Shown: positions 46,454 through 56,077, numbered from the stretch's first letter. The stretch is DNA of 64,000 bases from Desulfobacteraceae bacterium (GCA_016844935.1 JAERTK010000335.1:1-64000); one strand, 5' to 3'. Numbers and translations are program-made. Notes: generated by a model not told the origin, from the letters alone.

Positions 46454-48211
46454 ATGGTTGAGGACCACAAAGAAGAAAATATCCTGCATATGGCCCAGCA
46501 TATGGCCCTTCTTTTTGACGCCTCTCACAACGGCATCGTCATCATCGACCGCCAGGGCAAAATCTGTGTCTACAACCAGGCGGCCATGCGCATCTTCAAA
46601 GATGCCACCTCGCCGGTGGGTAGGCACATGTCCCAGTTGCGGCCCGAGACGTGGCCGGATATGAAAATGATCCTGGAAACCGGCCGGCCTCAAATCGGAG
46701 TGCGGCTGGAAATCGGGCGGACCACCATCATCGCCAACCGCAGTCCCGTCATTAACAATGGACGGGTGATCGGCCTGTTCAGCGTTTTTCAGGATATCTC
46801 CGAATTTGAGGCCATCGTCTCCCAGCTTGAGGGCTATCGGGATCTGGTGCGTGAGTTGGAGGCCATCTTCGAAAACTCCCAGGACGGCATTTATCTGGCC
46901 GACTGCCGTGGCAAAACCCTCAGGGTGAACCAGGCCTATGAAAGCATCACCGGGCTGAAGCGTGACGATCTGCTGGGAAGACGAATGATCGATCTTGTAA
47001 AGGAAGGGGTGCTGGATCACTCGGTGACCCTGGATGTGCTGGAGAAAAAGCACTCCGTGAGCATCATACAAAATATCCGGGGTGGCAAACGCGTTTTAGT
47101 GACCGGGTCTCCCATATTCGACAAACAGGGAAAAATCGCCCTGGTGGTCTCAAACGTACGCGATATGACTGCTTTGACCGAGCTCAGAAATGAACTGGAC
47201 AAAGCGAAGCTTCTGTCTGAGCTCTACCAGCAGTCACTGCGGGAACAGGATCAATACGAGCACGCTCTGGAGGGAATGGTAGCCAAAAGCAAAGCCATGA
47301 GCGATGTGGTTAAAAAAGCCATAAAGGTGGCAAGCTTCGAGGCCCAGGTCCTCATCAAAGGCGAGTCCGGGGTCGGCAAAAGCATGCTGGCCCGCGTTAT
47401 CCACAATGTGGGGCCCCGCAAGGACGGACCTTTTACCAAGATCAACTGTGGGGCGATTCCCGAATCACTCATGGAGAGTGAACTGTTCGGCTATGAAAAA
47501 GGGGCTTTTACTGGAGCGACCTCCGAAGGGAAAGCGGGCCTTGTGGAGACCGCACAGGGCGGCACGGTTTTTTTTGACGAGGTGGGGGAACTGACCCCCG
47601 CCATGCAGGTAAAGATCCTACAAGTCATTGATGAAAAGACTTTCACAAGGGTGGGTGGCACAAAACCCGTGAAAGTGGACGTGCACATCATCGCCGCCAC
47701 CAACCGGGATCTAAATCAATTGAATAAACAGGGGCGCTTCAGAAATGATCTATATTACCGGCTCAATGTGGTGCCCATCGAAATCCCGCCGCTGCGGGAA
47801 CGGAGTGAAGACATCCCATTACTGGCCCTGAAGACGCTGGAAAAACTAAACGCCAACCGGGGGGTGCATAAACAGATACGCCCGGAAGTTTTGGAGCGGT
47901 TGATGCAGCACGACTATCCCGGGAACGTGCGTGAGTTGATAAATCTGGTGGAGAGGATGGTTGTCATGAGCGAAGGCCAAACCATTTCACCGGGAGATCT
48001 GCCGGAAACCATACGCCGGCAGGTTTCCGAAATGGATTCTTCCGAGGGGCTCAACCTCAAGGCCGCAATGGAGCGCTTTGAGGCCCGCCTGATCCGGAAG
48101 GCTTTGGAAAAGCACCATACCCTGGAACAGGCCGCAAGGTCCCTGGGAATACACACCACAACGCTGTGGCGCAAACTCAAGCGGGTAAAAAACACGTCAT
48201 CATTGCATTAA
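46454..48211 (+). CDS. Sigma-54-dependent PAS-AAA-Fis transcriptional activator
   Basis: 585 residues. Two PAS-type sensor domains (about 15-120 and 130-240), a sigma-54 interaction AAA+ domain with Walker A GESGVGKS (303-310), the GAFTGA loop (350-355) and Walker B TVFFDEVGEL, and a C-terminal Fis-type helix-turn-helix (LEQAARSLGIHTTTLWRKL). ATG 46454 is preferred; a GTG at 46421 gives 11 more residues. It stands just upstream of two dyads and a -24/-12 promoter, so it very likely controls the AOR-transporter genes in response to a small ligand or redox cue sensed by the PAS domains. Confidence 0.9.
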   Translation: MVEDHKEENILHMAQHMALLFDASHNGIVIIDRQGKICVYNQAAMRIFKDATSPVGRHMSQLRPETWPDMKMILETGRPQIGVRLEIGRTTIIANRSPVINNGRVIGLFSVFQDISEFEAIVSQLEGYRDLVRELEAIFENSQDGIYLADCRGKTLRVNQAYESITGLKRDDLLGRRMIDLVKEGVLDHSVTLDVLEKKHSVSIIQNIRGGKRVLVTGSPIFDKQGKIALVVSNVRDMTALTELRNELDKAKLLSELYQQSLREQDQYEHALEGMVAKSKAMSDVVKKAIKVASFEAQVLIKGESGVGKSMLARVIHNVGPRKDGPFTKINCGAIPESLMESELFGYEKGAFTGATSEGKAGLVETAQGGTVFFDEVGELTPAMQVKILQVIDEKTFTRVGGTKPVKVDVHIIAATNRDLNQLNKQGRFRNDLYYRLNVVPIEIPPLRERSEDIPLLALKTLEKLNANRGVHKQIRPEVLERLMQHDYPGNVRELINLVERMVVMSEGQTISPGDLPETIRRQVSEMDSSEGLNLKAAMERFEARLIRKALEKHHTLEQAARSLGIHTTTLWRKLKRVKNTSSLH

Positions 48212-48236
48212 CGCAATATGATTGCATATTCGCAAT
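48202..48236. promoter_or_regulatory. Tandem enhancer dyads (upstream activating sites)
   Basis: ATTGCATTAACGCAAT (48202-48217) and ATTGCATATTCGCAAT (48221-48236) share the dyad ATTGC-N6-GCAAT, with centres 19 bp apart. A weaker third copy lies at 48301-48316. They lie about 170 bp before the sigma-54 promoter, the normal enhancer distance, and overlap the end of the activator gene. Confidence 0.65.
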
Positions 48237-48394
48237 ATTTCCCTATCTCATTAATATTAAATCATAAAATGATTTCTGCTTGTCGAATACTTCAGCCAAA
48301 CATGCATACCTGCAATGTTCCACTTCAGATGTCGTTTGTCCGCTTCTGAACAAAAAGCATTCCATTTCAGTTAGTTAGCTTCAATCTCGATCTG

Positions 48395-48410
48395 TGGCAT
48401 ATTGATTGCA
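48395..48410 (+). promoter_or_regulatory. Sigma-54 (-24/-12) promoter of the AOR gene cluster
   Basis: TGGCATATTGATTGCA matches TGGCAC-N5-TTGCW with the required GG-to-GC spacing (one mismatch, T for C). It lies about 120 nt before the AOR ATG. The gene for a sigma-54 activator lies directly upstream. Confidence 0.75.
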
Positions 48411-48528
48411 TTCACGACACTCTTACCGGCGCAACACAACCTGAGGACCTCGGCAAAGAATAAAAAGCACGCTAAGGATGAGCGACCGCACTTTGTTTTT
48501 TTGAGTCGTGAGCCGGAAAGGAGGGGTT

Positions 48529-50298
48529 ATGAAAGGTTTTTATAACATGTTGCTGGTGGTGGATGCGACGTATCAGTCCTTTGAGTTAAAACGTCTGGAC
48601 GACGATCTGCTTATGAACACTCTGGGCGGTAAGGGACTGGCCACGCACCTTCTGTTGACACATAATCCGGCAGGAGTGGATCCCCTGGCCCCCGAGAACA
48701 ACCTGATTTTTGCATCCGGCCCCGTTACCAGTACCGGTATCTGGGGGTCCTGCCGTCACGGGGTCTACACCAAATCTCCCCAGACCGGGTTTTATTCCGA
48801 ATCCTACGCAGGGGGAACTGCAGCTGAATCCATGGCCGCTACAGGCTTTGATGCAGTTATGATAAAGGGCGCCGGCGAAGGTCCCGTGTGGCTGGAGATC
48901 GGCGAGACCGGTGTCAGATTCCATCCGGCCGACAACCTGTGGGGCCTGGACACCTATGAGACCGAGGACCGGATCAAAGATTGGATCAAGGAAAACCGTC
49001 CCGCCGCCAAACGCTCCGGTGTGGTGACCATCGGCCCGGCAGGGGAAAACAGAATCGTCTTCGCGGTGATCGAGAATGACTATTGGCGTTCGGCCGGGCG
49101 CACCGGTGTCGGCGCGGTCATGGGCGCCAAAAACATCAAGGCCATCGCTTTCTGGGGCAATCGTAAAAGGGATGTGGCGGACCCGGGGCTGCTTAAATCC
49201 TTTGCCAGGGAAATGGCCACCCGGTCCAAGGAAGACGCCGGCGTCAAAGCCTACAAAAGCATGGGCACCCCCATGCTGGTGGACGTCATGAATAATGCGG
49301 GAGGCTTCCCCACCCGTTACTGGCACAAAGGCACCAGTGAAAATCGTGAACGCATCAACGCCGCCGCCCTCCATGAGCGCTGTGAAGTAAAGCCCCATGC
49401 CTGCTTGAAATGCTTCATTGCCTGCGGCCGTTTGACCACCGTTAAACAGGGCCGCCATAAAGGGTTGAAGATCGAGGGGCCTGAGTACGAGACCATTTAT
49501 GCCTTTGGGGGATTATGCGAGGTGGCCGACATTGAAGAAATCGCATATCTCAACGACGTTTGCGACCGATTGGGGATGGACACCATGACCGGCGGAAATC
49601 TGGCCGCTTTTACCATTGAAGCGGTTCGACAGGGCAAGCTGGACTATGACATCGGCTACGGTCGTGTGGATGCCATCGCCCGCCTGCTGGAGGATATCAC
49701 CCACAGAAGGGGGCCTGGCGAAGTGTTGGCCCAGGGCATCAAATCAGCAGCCAAAACCTGGGACATGGAAGACCAGGCCATACACGTGAAAGGCATGGAG
49801 CCCGCCGGCTACGACCCCAGGGTGCTCAAGGGCATGGGTCTGGCCTACGGAACCAGCGACCGGGGAGCCTGCCACCTGCGGGCCACCTTCTACAAACCTG
49901 AACTGGCGGGCATTGTGGACCCGGAGAAGATCGGCGGCAAGGCGGAAATTTTCGCCCTTTGGGAAGACCGCCTGACCCTCTTCGACACCCTGATTCTGTG
50001 CCGCTTTTTCCGCGACCTGTATCAGTTCGAAGAGCTCTCCACAATCATCAAGTGCACCACCGGCCTTCAATTGGACGAGGCGGACATGCGGGCGGTGGCC
50101 CGGCGGGTCACCGATGACACCCGCCGTTTCAACCTGCGCGAAGGTTTGACCCCCAAGGACGACCGGCTGCCCCGTCGTTTCCACGAAGAGGTTCTCCCCG
50201 AGATGGGCAAGGTATTGCCCCAGGAAGACTTTGACCAGATGCTTCTTGAGTATTACCAAGCCCGTGGGTGGGACAAGGAGGGCCGGCCCAGAGAATGA
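48529..50298 (+). CDS. aor: Aldehyde:ferredoxin oxidoreductase (tungsten/molybdopterin)
   Basis: 589 residues. It oxidises aldehydes to acids, or reduces acids, with ferredoxin using a bis-pterin W/Mo centre and one 4Fe-4S cluster. Cluster ligands C292, C295, C299 (HACLKCFIACG) and C491 (ILCRFF) are at the same spacing as in archaeal AOR. N-terminal GGKGLATHLL and YAGGTAAESMAATGFDAVMI are typical. The ATG at 48529 follows AAAGGAGG. It is the first gene after the sigma-54 promoter and precedes two organic-substrate importers and a CoA ligase. Confidence 0.93.
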   Translation: MKGFYNMLLVVDATYQSFELKRLDDDLLMNTLGGKGLATHLLLTHNPAGVDPLAPENNLIFASGPVTSTGIWGSCRHGVYTKSPQTGFYSESYAGGTAAESMAATGFDAVMIKGAGEGPVWLEIGETGVRFHPADNLWGLDTYETEDRIKDWIKENRPAAKRSGVVTIGPAGENRIVFAVIENDYWRSAGRTGVGAVMGAKNIKAIAFWGNRKRDVADPGLLKSFAREMATRSKEDAGVKAYKSMGTPMLVDVMNNAGGFPTRYWHKGTSENRERINAAALHERCEVKPHACLKCFIACGRLTTVKQGRHKGLKIEGPEYETIYAFGGLCEVADIEEIAYLNDVCDRLGMDTMTGGNLAAFTIEAVRQGKLDYDIGYGRVDAIARLLEDITHRRGPGEVLAQGIKSAAKTWDMEDQAIHVKGMEPAGYDPRVLKGMGLAYGTSDRGACHLRATFYKPELAGIVDPEKIGGKAEIFALWEDRLTLFDTLILCRFFRDLYQFEELSTIIKCTTGLQLDEADMRAVARRVTDDTRRFNLREGLTPKDDRLPRRFHEEVLPEMGKVLPQEDFDQMLLEYYQARGWDKEGRPRE

Positions 50299-50351
50299 GC
50301 CGCTGCCCAAAATCGTAGAAAACCATATCAATCTAAGGAAAGGAGACAATG

Positions 50352-51620
50352 ATGGAAAACAGGATTTCAAAAAGGTTCATGATTGTATTGGCACTTCTTT
50401 GTGCCGGCATTTTTACTTTCGGTACGATCGCCGCGGCCAAGGAGGCCCCAAAGGAGATCAAAGTAGGCGTGGTGATGCCCTTAAGCGGGCCGGTTGCCTG
50501 GGCCGGCGCTTCCCTGAAAGCGGGATGTGAACTGGCCGTTAATCAGATTAACGCCAAGGGTGGCGTGTTCATGAAGGAATACAACAAGAAAATTCCGCTG
50601 AAAGCTTTTTATGAAGACTGCCAATCCAAACCGGCCATTGGCGTGGCCGTAGCGGAAAAACTCATCACCAAGGACAAGGTGAACTTCCTGGTGGGAGACG
50701 CCTTCCATAGCTCAGTCACCATGGCAATCATGGAACTGGCCCCCAAGTACAACCTTCCCATGCAGAGCTTCATGCCCGTCAGCGAGGCCATCTCTGACAG
50801 AATCGTGGCCGAGCCCAAGAAATACTGGAATTTCTGGAAAGGCGATTTTGCCAGCAGCGCTTATGGGAAGACCATCGCTCAGACCTACGCATACCTGGAC
50901 AAAAAGGGTTTGTTTAAACCCAAACAAAAGACGGTGGCATTTGTTATTGAAGACACTGACTTTGGACGTTCGAATGCCGACATTTCCTTGCAATTGATGA
51001 AAAAGAACGGCTGGAAAAAAGTCGCTTACGAGGTGGTGCCTCTGGGCCATAATGACTTCTATCCCCAGCTCACCAAGCTCAAGGTCAGCCGTCCCGACGT
51101 GGTGGTCTCCTGTTTCACAGCGCTTAATTCCGGGGTTTCCTTTATCAAACAGTTCAGCGAGTCAGGACTGGGCAGCTCTCACATGGCCATCTTCTATCCC
51201 CTCTATCCCCAGCTTGTTAAGCAGGCCGGCAACGCCGCCGAGTTCTTGATGTGGACCCCCCTGCTGCTAAACCCGGCCAAAAACAAGGTCCAGGCCAAAT
51301 TCCAGGATGATTATAAGAAGGCTTATGGCAAGGGCATCAACAACCAGAACGCAGCCGGTTATGACGGCATGCTGGGCGTGGCCATGGCCTTTGAAAAGGC
51401 GGGATCGCTGGACCCCAAAAAGGTGGTCAAAGCGCTTTCCCAGGCAGATTACCAGGGCGTGCTGGGCCGCTACAAGTACAACCAGGAGCGCCATGAGATC
51501 ATGGACGGTGTGGATTTCATCCCCATCCCCACCGCTCAGATCATAAAGGGCAAAAGCAGTATCATCTGGCCGCCCAGTCTGGCCGGTGCCGTGTACCAGA
51601 AAGAACCCTGGATTCAGTAG
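50352..51620 (+). CDS. ABC transporter substrate-binding protein, Liv type (system 1)
   Basis: 422 residues. Signal peptide (about 1-27, ending TIAAA). Periplasmic-binding-protein type 1 fold: KVGVVMPLSGPVAWAGASLKAG, KVNFLVGDAFHSSVTMAI, FVIEDTDFGRSNA and NAAGYDGML. It captures a ligand for the LivGFHM-type importer that follows. Such proteins in this phylum bind branched amino acids, aromatic or short carboxylic acids; the ligand here is unknown. A neighbouring ATG one codon upstream is possible. Confidence 0.88.
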   Translation: MENRISKRFMIVLALLCAGIFTFGTIAAAKEAPKEIKVGVVMPLSGPVAWAGASLKAGCELAVNQINAKGGVFMKEYNKKIPLKAFYEDCQSKPAIGVAVAEKLITKDKVNFLVGDAFHSSVTMAIMELAPKYNLPMQSFMPVSEAISDRIVAEPKKYWNFWKGDFASSAYGKTIAQTYAYLDKKGLFKPKQKTVAFVIEDTDFGRSNADISLQLMKKNGWKKVAYEVVPLGHNDFYPQLTKLKVSRPDVVVSCFTALNSGVSFIKQFSESGLGSSHMAIFYPLYPQLVKQAGNAAEFLMWTPLLLNPAKNKVQAKFQDDYKKAYGKGINNQNAAGYDGMLGVAMAFEKAGSLDPKKVVKALSQADYQGVLGRYKYNQERHEIMDGVDFIPIPTAQIIKGKSSIIWPPSLAGAVYQKEPWIQ

Positions 51621-51662
51621 GGATCGGTATTGATCGTCATTTCACCACAAGTTGCAGGCAAC

Positions 51663-52415
51663 ATGGCAAGTATGGATCATAACACAGCACCCCTGCTGAA
51701 GGTGAAAGGGGTTTCCAAACGCTTCGGCGGGCTGACCGCCCTGGAATCCGTGGATCTGACGGTCAATCATGGCGAAATCGTCGGTCTTATCGGCCCCAAT
51801 GGGGCCGGTAAGACCACCTTGTTCAGCGTGGTGTCCGGTTATTATCGTCCCACAACGGGAAAGGTACGCTTTAGGGGAGACGATATCACCGGCCTTAAGC
51901 CCCACAAAATCTGCAACCGAGGGATTGCGCGCACATTTCAGATCCCCAAACCTTTTTTGCACTTGAGCGTGCTCGAAAACATGTTGGTGGGGGCCAGTTT
52001 CGGAGCGGGCCATTCCAACAGGCAGAAGGCCATGGAGGATGTTTTGGAAATCCTGAATTGGTCAGGGCTTGAGGATAAAGCCTGGATGCCGGCTGACACC
52101 CTGAACCTGGTACAGCGAAAAAAGCTGGAGCTGGCGCGGGCAATGTCCACCGCTCCCCAACTCATTCTGCTGGACGAGGTCATCGCCGGCCTGAACCCCA
52201 CAGAGGCTGCGGAGATGGTTTCTTTCGTCACCTCCCTGCGCCAGAGAAGCATCACCGTTTTGATCATTGAGCACATCATGAAAGTGATCATGAACGTTTC
52301 TGAAAGAATCGTAGTACTTGACCAGGGCCAGAAGATTTGTGAAGGCCCCCCGGAGCTTGTGGCAAACGATGCCCGCGTGATCGAGGCATATCTCGGGGGA
52401 CAGGGCCATGCTTGA
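51663..52415 (+). CDS. livG: ABC transporter ATP-binding protein, LivG type (system 1)
   Basis: 250 residues. Walker A GPNGAGKTT (about 44-52), Q-loop GIARTFQIPKPF, Walker B LILLDEVIAGLNP and the H-loop IEHIM. The signature segment reads LNLVQRKKLELARAM, a Liv-type variant of LSGGQ. It energises uptake together with LivF; the genes overlap by 8 nt. A GTG/ATG choice nearby leaves the first ~3 residues uncertain. Confidence 0.9.
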   Translation: MASMDHNTAPLLKVKGVSKRFGGLTALESVDLTVNHGEIVGLIGPNGAGKTTLFSVVSGYYRPTTGKVRFRGDDITGLKPHKICNRGIARTFQIPKPFLHLSVLENMLVGASFGAGHSNRQKAMEDVLEILNWSGLEDKAWMPADTLNLVQRKKLELARAMSTAPQLILLDEVIAGLNPTEAAEMVSFVTSLRQRSITVLIIEHIMKVIMNVSERIVVLDQGQKICEGPPELVANDARVIEAYLGGQGHA

Positions 52416-53112
52416 AGTCAAGAACTTGCAAGTGTTTTATGGAGACGCCCAGGCCCTGTGGGATGTCTCCATTCGGGTGCGGCCAAAAGAAATATGCACC
52501 CTGGTGGGTGCCAACGGCGCCGGCAAAACAACCCTGCTTAAGGCCATCTGCGGCCTGGTCCCCGTCGGCACCGGCAGTGTATCTCTGCTGGAAAAAGACT
52601 TAAATGCCGTACCGGCCAATGAGAGGGTTTCTCTAGGGTTATCCATGGTCCCGGAAGGCCGCAAGATATTCACAGGCATGACGGTGGAGGAAAACCTGAA
52701 AATTGGCGCCTATGTGAACAAGGTCTGGAACCACCGGGAAGACCTGCTGGAACAAAATTATGCCCTCTTCCCCCGGCTAAGGGAAAGACGCCGACAATTG
52801 GGCGGAACATTAAGCGGCGGTGAACGGCAGATGCTGGCCATTGCCAGAGCCCTCATGTCCGAACCCGATTTGCTCTTTCTGGATGAGCCTTCCCTGGGGC
52901 TGTCGCCCAAGTTCGTGGAGCATGTCATGGAGATTGTGCGATCCATCAACGAACAAGGGGTGACCATCCTGCTGGTGGAACAAAACATTAATATTGCCCT
53001 GGGCGTGGCCCAGAGGGGGTATGTGCTGGAAAGCGGACGTATTGTCATGCAGGACTCAGCCGACGTTCTGCTGGCCAACCCCCACGTTAAAGAAGCCTAT
53101 CTCGGCATGTGA
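52408..53112 (+). CDS. livF: ABC transporter ATP-binding protein, LivF type (system 1)
   Basis: 234 residues. Walker A GANGAGKTT, the LivF hallmark SMVPEGRKIFTGMTVEENL, LSGGERQMLAIARAL signature, Walker B LLFLDEPSLGLSP and H-loop VEQN. The second ATPase of the importer, directly overlapping livG. Confidence 0.92.
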   Translation: MLEVKNLQVFYGDAQALWDVSIRVRPKEICTLVGANGAGKTTLLKAICGLVPVGTGSVSLLEKDLNAVPANERVSLGLSMVPEGRKIFTGMTVEENLKIGAYVNKVWNHREDLLEQNYALFPRLRERRRQLGGTLSGGERQMLAIARALMSEPDLLFLDEPSLGLSPKFVEHVMEIVRSINEQGVTILLVEQNINIALGVAQRGYVLESGRIVMQDSADVLLANPHVKEAYLGM

Positions 53113-53129
53113 TCCAGGTTGGAACGGTT

Positions 53130-54008
53130 ATGTTTACTTTACCCATAATGATTGAGCAGGCGGTCAACGGTCTGGTGCTGGGAAGCATGTATGCACTGGT
53201 GGCCACCGGCCTCACCCTCATTTGGGGCACCATGAAGATGTTGAATTTCGCCCACGGCGAATTCTATATGCTGGGCGGATTCGGCACCTATTTCGGTTTG
53301 ATGATCCTTGGCCTGCCCCCCTGGCTGGTGGTGCCCTTGGCCGTCTTTTTGATATTTATCATCGCTTTCATTATGGAAAAATCCATTATCAGCCCGCTTA
53401 TGGGGAAGCCGGGCTGGGACATCAGCACGGTGGTGGCCACGCTTGGTGCGGGCATCTTCCTACAGAACTTCGCTTTCAAATTCTGGGGCGGAGATTTCTT
53501 AAACGTCCCCTATATGTTTGACGGTGTTCTGCGCATTTGGGGCATGGCTTTTGCGTGGCATCGGTTGTACATTCTCGTCTTGAGCCTGGTGGTGATCATC
53601 ACCTTCTGGCAAGTGGTCAAACGCACCCGCTTCGGCCTGGCCCTCAGGGCCACGGCCCAGGACAACGAGGCGGCCATTTTGATGGGCATCCCCTTCCGGC
53701 GCATATACACCGTCACATTCGGTCTCAGCGCTTCCCTGGCGGCTCTGGCCGGCAGCGCCCTGGCCCCCATATTTTCGGTGAATCCCTGGATGGGAATGGT
53801 ACCCTTGATCAAAGCCCTGATCGTCGTCATCCTGGGAGGTCTTGGCAGTTTTACCGGAGCCATCCTGGGTGGTTTCATACTGGGCCTGTGCGAAAGCTAC
53901 TCAGTACTCTTTCTGTCTTCGGGATGGAAGGACCTCATTAGCTTTTCCCTCTTGATCATCATTCTGGTAATCAAGCCATCCGGTCTTTTCGGGGCAAAGG
54001 AGTGGTGA
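53130..54008 (+). CDS. livH: ABC transporter permease, LivH type (system 1)
   Basis: 292 residues of hydrophobic helices (about eight). Typical NGLVLGSMYALVATGLTLIWG, NFAHGEFYMLGGF and the EAA-like loop RATAQDNEAAILMGI. One of two membrane subunits. ATG 53130 is chosen; a GTG at 53109, overlapping livF, is also open. Confidence 0.9.
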   Translation: MFTLPIMIEQAVNGLVLGSMYALVATGLTLIWGTMKMLNFAHGEFYMLGGFGTYFGLMILGLPPWLVVPLAVFLIFIIAFIMEKSIISPLMGKPGWDISTVVATLGAGIFLQNFAFKFWGGDFLNVPYMFDGVLRIWGMAFAWHRLYILVLSLVVIITFWQVVKRTRFGLALRATAQDNEAAILMGIPFRRIYTVTFGLSASLAALAGSALAPIFSVNPWMGMVPLIKALIVVILGGLGSFTGAILGGFILGLCESYSVLFLSSGWKDLISFSLLIIILVIKPSGLFGAKEW

Positions 54009-55036
54009 TGGCGCAAATGTCCACCAGCAGATTATTCAAGAAGCTTCGGGTCACCAACCCGGCAGCCATGTGGGGCGTGTTCGTTGTGCTGGCGCTGTTG
54101 CCTTTTGTGATACACAACGACTACTATTTGAATATCCTCACCATATGCCTGATTTACGCCGCTTTGGCCTCCACCTGGAACCTGATGGTGGGCTACGCCG
54201 GCATATTGAGTTTCGGCCACCAGGCCTTTTATGGTCTGGGTGCCTATTTTTCTGCGATCATCACCATTCATTTGGGGGTTTCACCCTGGCTGAGCCTGCC
54301 TCTGGGGGGCCTCTTCGCGGCGCTATTGAGCCTGACCATCGGTATTCCCTGCCTCCGGTTAAGGATTGCTCCCTACATCGCCATCGCGACCCTGGCCTTT
54401 TCGGAAATCCTCCTGGTGGTTTGTAAAAACTGGGTATCTCTGACCCGGGGGGAGATGGGCCTGTCCGGCATACCGCCCCTGACAGGTTTCAGGTTGGGTG
54501 ACTTTTTGACCGTTAACTTCGGGAGCGGCAGCAAAATACCCAACTACTACGTAATGCTGAGCATCTATATCCTGGCCATGCTGGCCATGTACTGGCTGAT
54601 GAATTCCAAGGTGGGACTGGCCCTTAAATCCCTGCGCGAAGATCAGGACGCCGCCGCCAGCCTGGGGGTGGACGTCACCCGGTACAAATTGATTGCCTTT
54701 TTGGTCAGCTCATTTTTCGCAGGCGTTACCGGCGCGTTTTATGCTCACTACCTGTCCATACTGGCACCGGATTCTGTATTCAGCGTGGGGGAGATGGTAG
54801 AGGTGGTGGCCATCACCCTGGTGGGCGGCATCGGCACCTTCCTGGGCCCCACACTGGGCGCTTTTACCCTGATCGTGGGGCTGGAGTTGTTAAGGGGGCT
54901 TGAGGACTACCGGTTTATGATTTACGGGGCCATGCTGGTGATCGTCGTACTACTGCTGCCCAATGGACTGCTGATGGGGTTCCACAGCAGCATTGCCCGC
55001 GTCAGAGGACTGTTTCAAATGGGAAAGACGAAATAA
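54008..55036 (+). CDS. livM: ABC transporter permease, LivM type (system 1)
   Basis: 342 residues from ATG 54008, whose first base is the last of the livH stop, with AAAGGAG upstream. Membrane helices and the LivM motifs ASTWNLMVGYAGILSFGHQAFYGLGAY (as overlapping pieces), LRLRIAPYIAIATLAFSEI and KSLREDQDAAASLGVD. It completes the first importer. Confidence 0.9.
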   Translation: MAQMSTSRLFKKLRVTNPAAMWGVFVVLALLPFVIHNDYYLNILTICLIYAALASTWNLMVGYAGILSFGHQAFYGLGAYFSAIITIHLGVSPWLSLPLGGLFAALLSLTIGIPCLRLRIAPYIAIATLAFSEILLVVCKNWVSLTRGEMGLSGIPPLTGFRLGDFLTVNFGSGSKIPNYYVMLSIYILAMLAMYWLMNSKVGLALKSLREDQDAAASLGVDVTRYKLIAFLVSSFFAGVTGAFYAHYLSILAPDSVFSVGEMVEVVAITLVGGIGTFLGPTLGAFTLIVGLELLRGLEDYRFMIYGAMLVIVVLLLPNGLLMGFHSSIARVRGLFQMGKTK

Positions 55037-55050
55037 GGGGAGGAACCGCC

Positions 55051-55857
55051 ATGCCCATAATCAAGGTCAATGATATCCAAATGTATTATGAAACCCACGG
55101 TCGGGGATTTCCCCTGTTGCTGATCATGGGGCTTAAGCGCAACACGGAGTGGTGGTATCGCCAGGTAGCCGAGCTTTCCCGCCATTTCCAGGTTATCGCA
55201 TTTGACAACCGTGGCGCGGGCCGCACCGACAAACCGGATGAAGCGTATTCAATCCCCATGTTCGCGGATGATACGGCAGGTCTCATGGATGCTCTGGGTA
55301 TCAAAAAGACCCATGTGCTGGGCATTTCCATGGGCGGCTATATCGCCCAGGAACTGGCCGTCGCCCGCCCGGACCTGATCCAGGGCCTGGTTCTGGGCTG
55401 CACCTCCTGCGGCGGCCGAAAAGCGGTTCTCATGAGCGAGGAAACCAGATCCGCTTATGTGGCCAACAAAGGGTTGAGCAATGAAGAAATTCTGCACAAG
55501 GATATGCACATTTATTTCAGCGACGACTTCATCGGCCATGAGCCGGAGCAAATTGAGCAGTTTGTAGAAATTTCCATGCGTCATGTTCAACCGCCCGAGG
55601 CCTTCTTTCGTCAATTCAATGCCTGTCTGGCACATGATACTGTAGACCGGCTGGAAAGGATTGTATCGCCTACGCTGATAATGGCAGGCGATGACGACCA
55701 CCTGGTACCCACTGAGAATTCCATAATACTTAAAGAATTGATGCCGGAAGCCGCGCTTCACCTGTATCCCGGCAAGCGCCATTGCTTCTTCATGGAAGAA
55801 CACGAAAGATTCAACCGTGAAGTTATTGGGTTTTTTAATTCAGCAACAACACCGTGA
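55051..55857 (+). CDS. Alpha/beta hydrolase
   Basis: 268 residues. Nucleophile Ser94 in GISMGGY, acid Asp in AGDDDHLVP and His in GKRHCFF complete a catalytic triad. AFDNRGAGRTD is the oxyanion-side loop. It starts 14 nt after livM, so it belongs to the importer transcript and probably hydrolyses an ester, lactone or thioester of the imported compound. The exact reaction is unknown. Confidence 0.85.
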   Translation: MPIIKVNDIQMYYETHGRGFPLLLIMGLKRNTEWWYRQVAELSRHFQVIAFDNRGAGRTDKPDEAYSIPMFADDTAGLMDALGIKKTHVLGISMGGYIAQELAVARPDLIQGLVLGCTSCGGRKAVLMSEETRSAYVANKGLSNEEILHKDMHIYFSDDFIGHEPEQIEQFVEISMRHVQPPEAFFRQFNACLAHDTVDRLERIVSPTLIMAGDDDHLVPTENSIILKELMPEAALHLYPGKRHCFFMEEHERFNREVIGFFNSATTP

Positions 55858-56021
55858 GTTTTTATTACTATTGTCCTTGCTTCATAAATCCGGTTTCCGT
55901 ATACTTAATTTTTTTAAACAACATGGATTCTCTGCTGAACAATTGACATCATAAAAAAGTAAAATTAACGCGAAAAGGAGGTGGTGGCATCCATAAACTG
56001 TCTAAAAGGCAGGCGGTGAAA

Positions 56022-56075
56022 ATGAAGATTGTCATCTTTGGTGCTAACGACTTGAATGTTGAAGAAAGGGGCTAG
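56022..56075 (+). other. Short leader-like ORF before the second binding protein
   Basis: 17 codons (MKIVIFGANDLNVEERG) ending 2 nt before the next ATG; a GTG two codons earlier is also in frame. AGGCGG lies a few bases before it. The end of the ORF contains the ribosome site of the following gene, suggesting translational coupling. It may also be a remnant of a Rossmann-fold gene start. Bases 55858-56021 show no other feature except a TTGACA at about 55944 without a good -10. Confidence 0.3.
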
Positions 56076-56077
56076 CT

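Noticed and set aside
48586-49458. 290-codon minus-strand ORF inside the AOR gene
   Set aside because: AOR on the plus strand is full length with all cluster ligands; the antisense frame is a codon-bias shadow.
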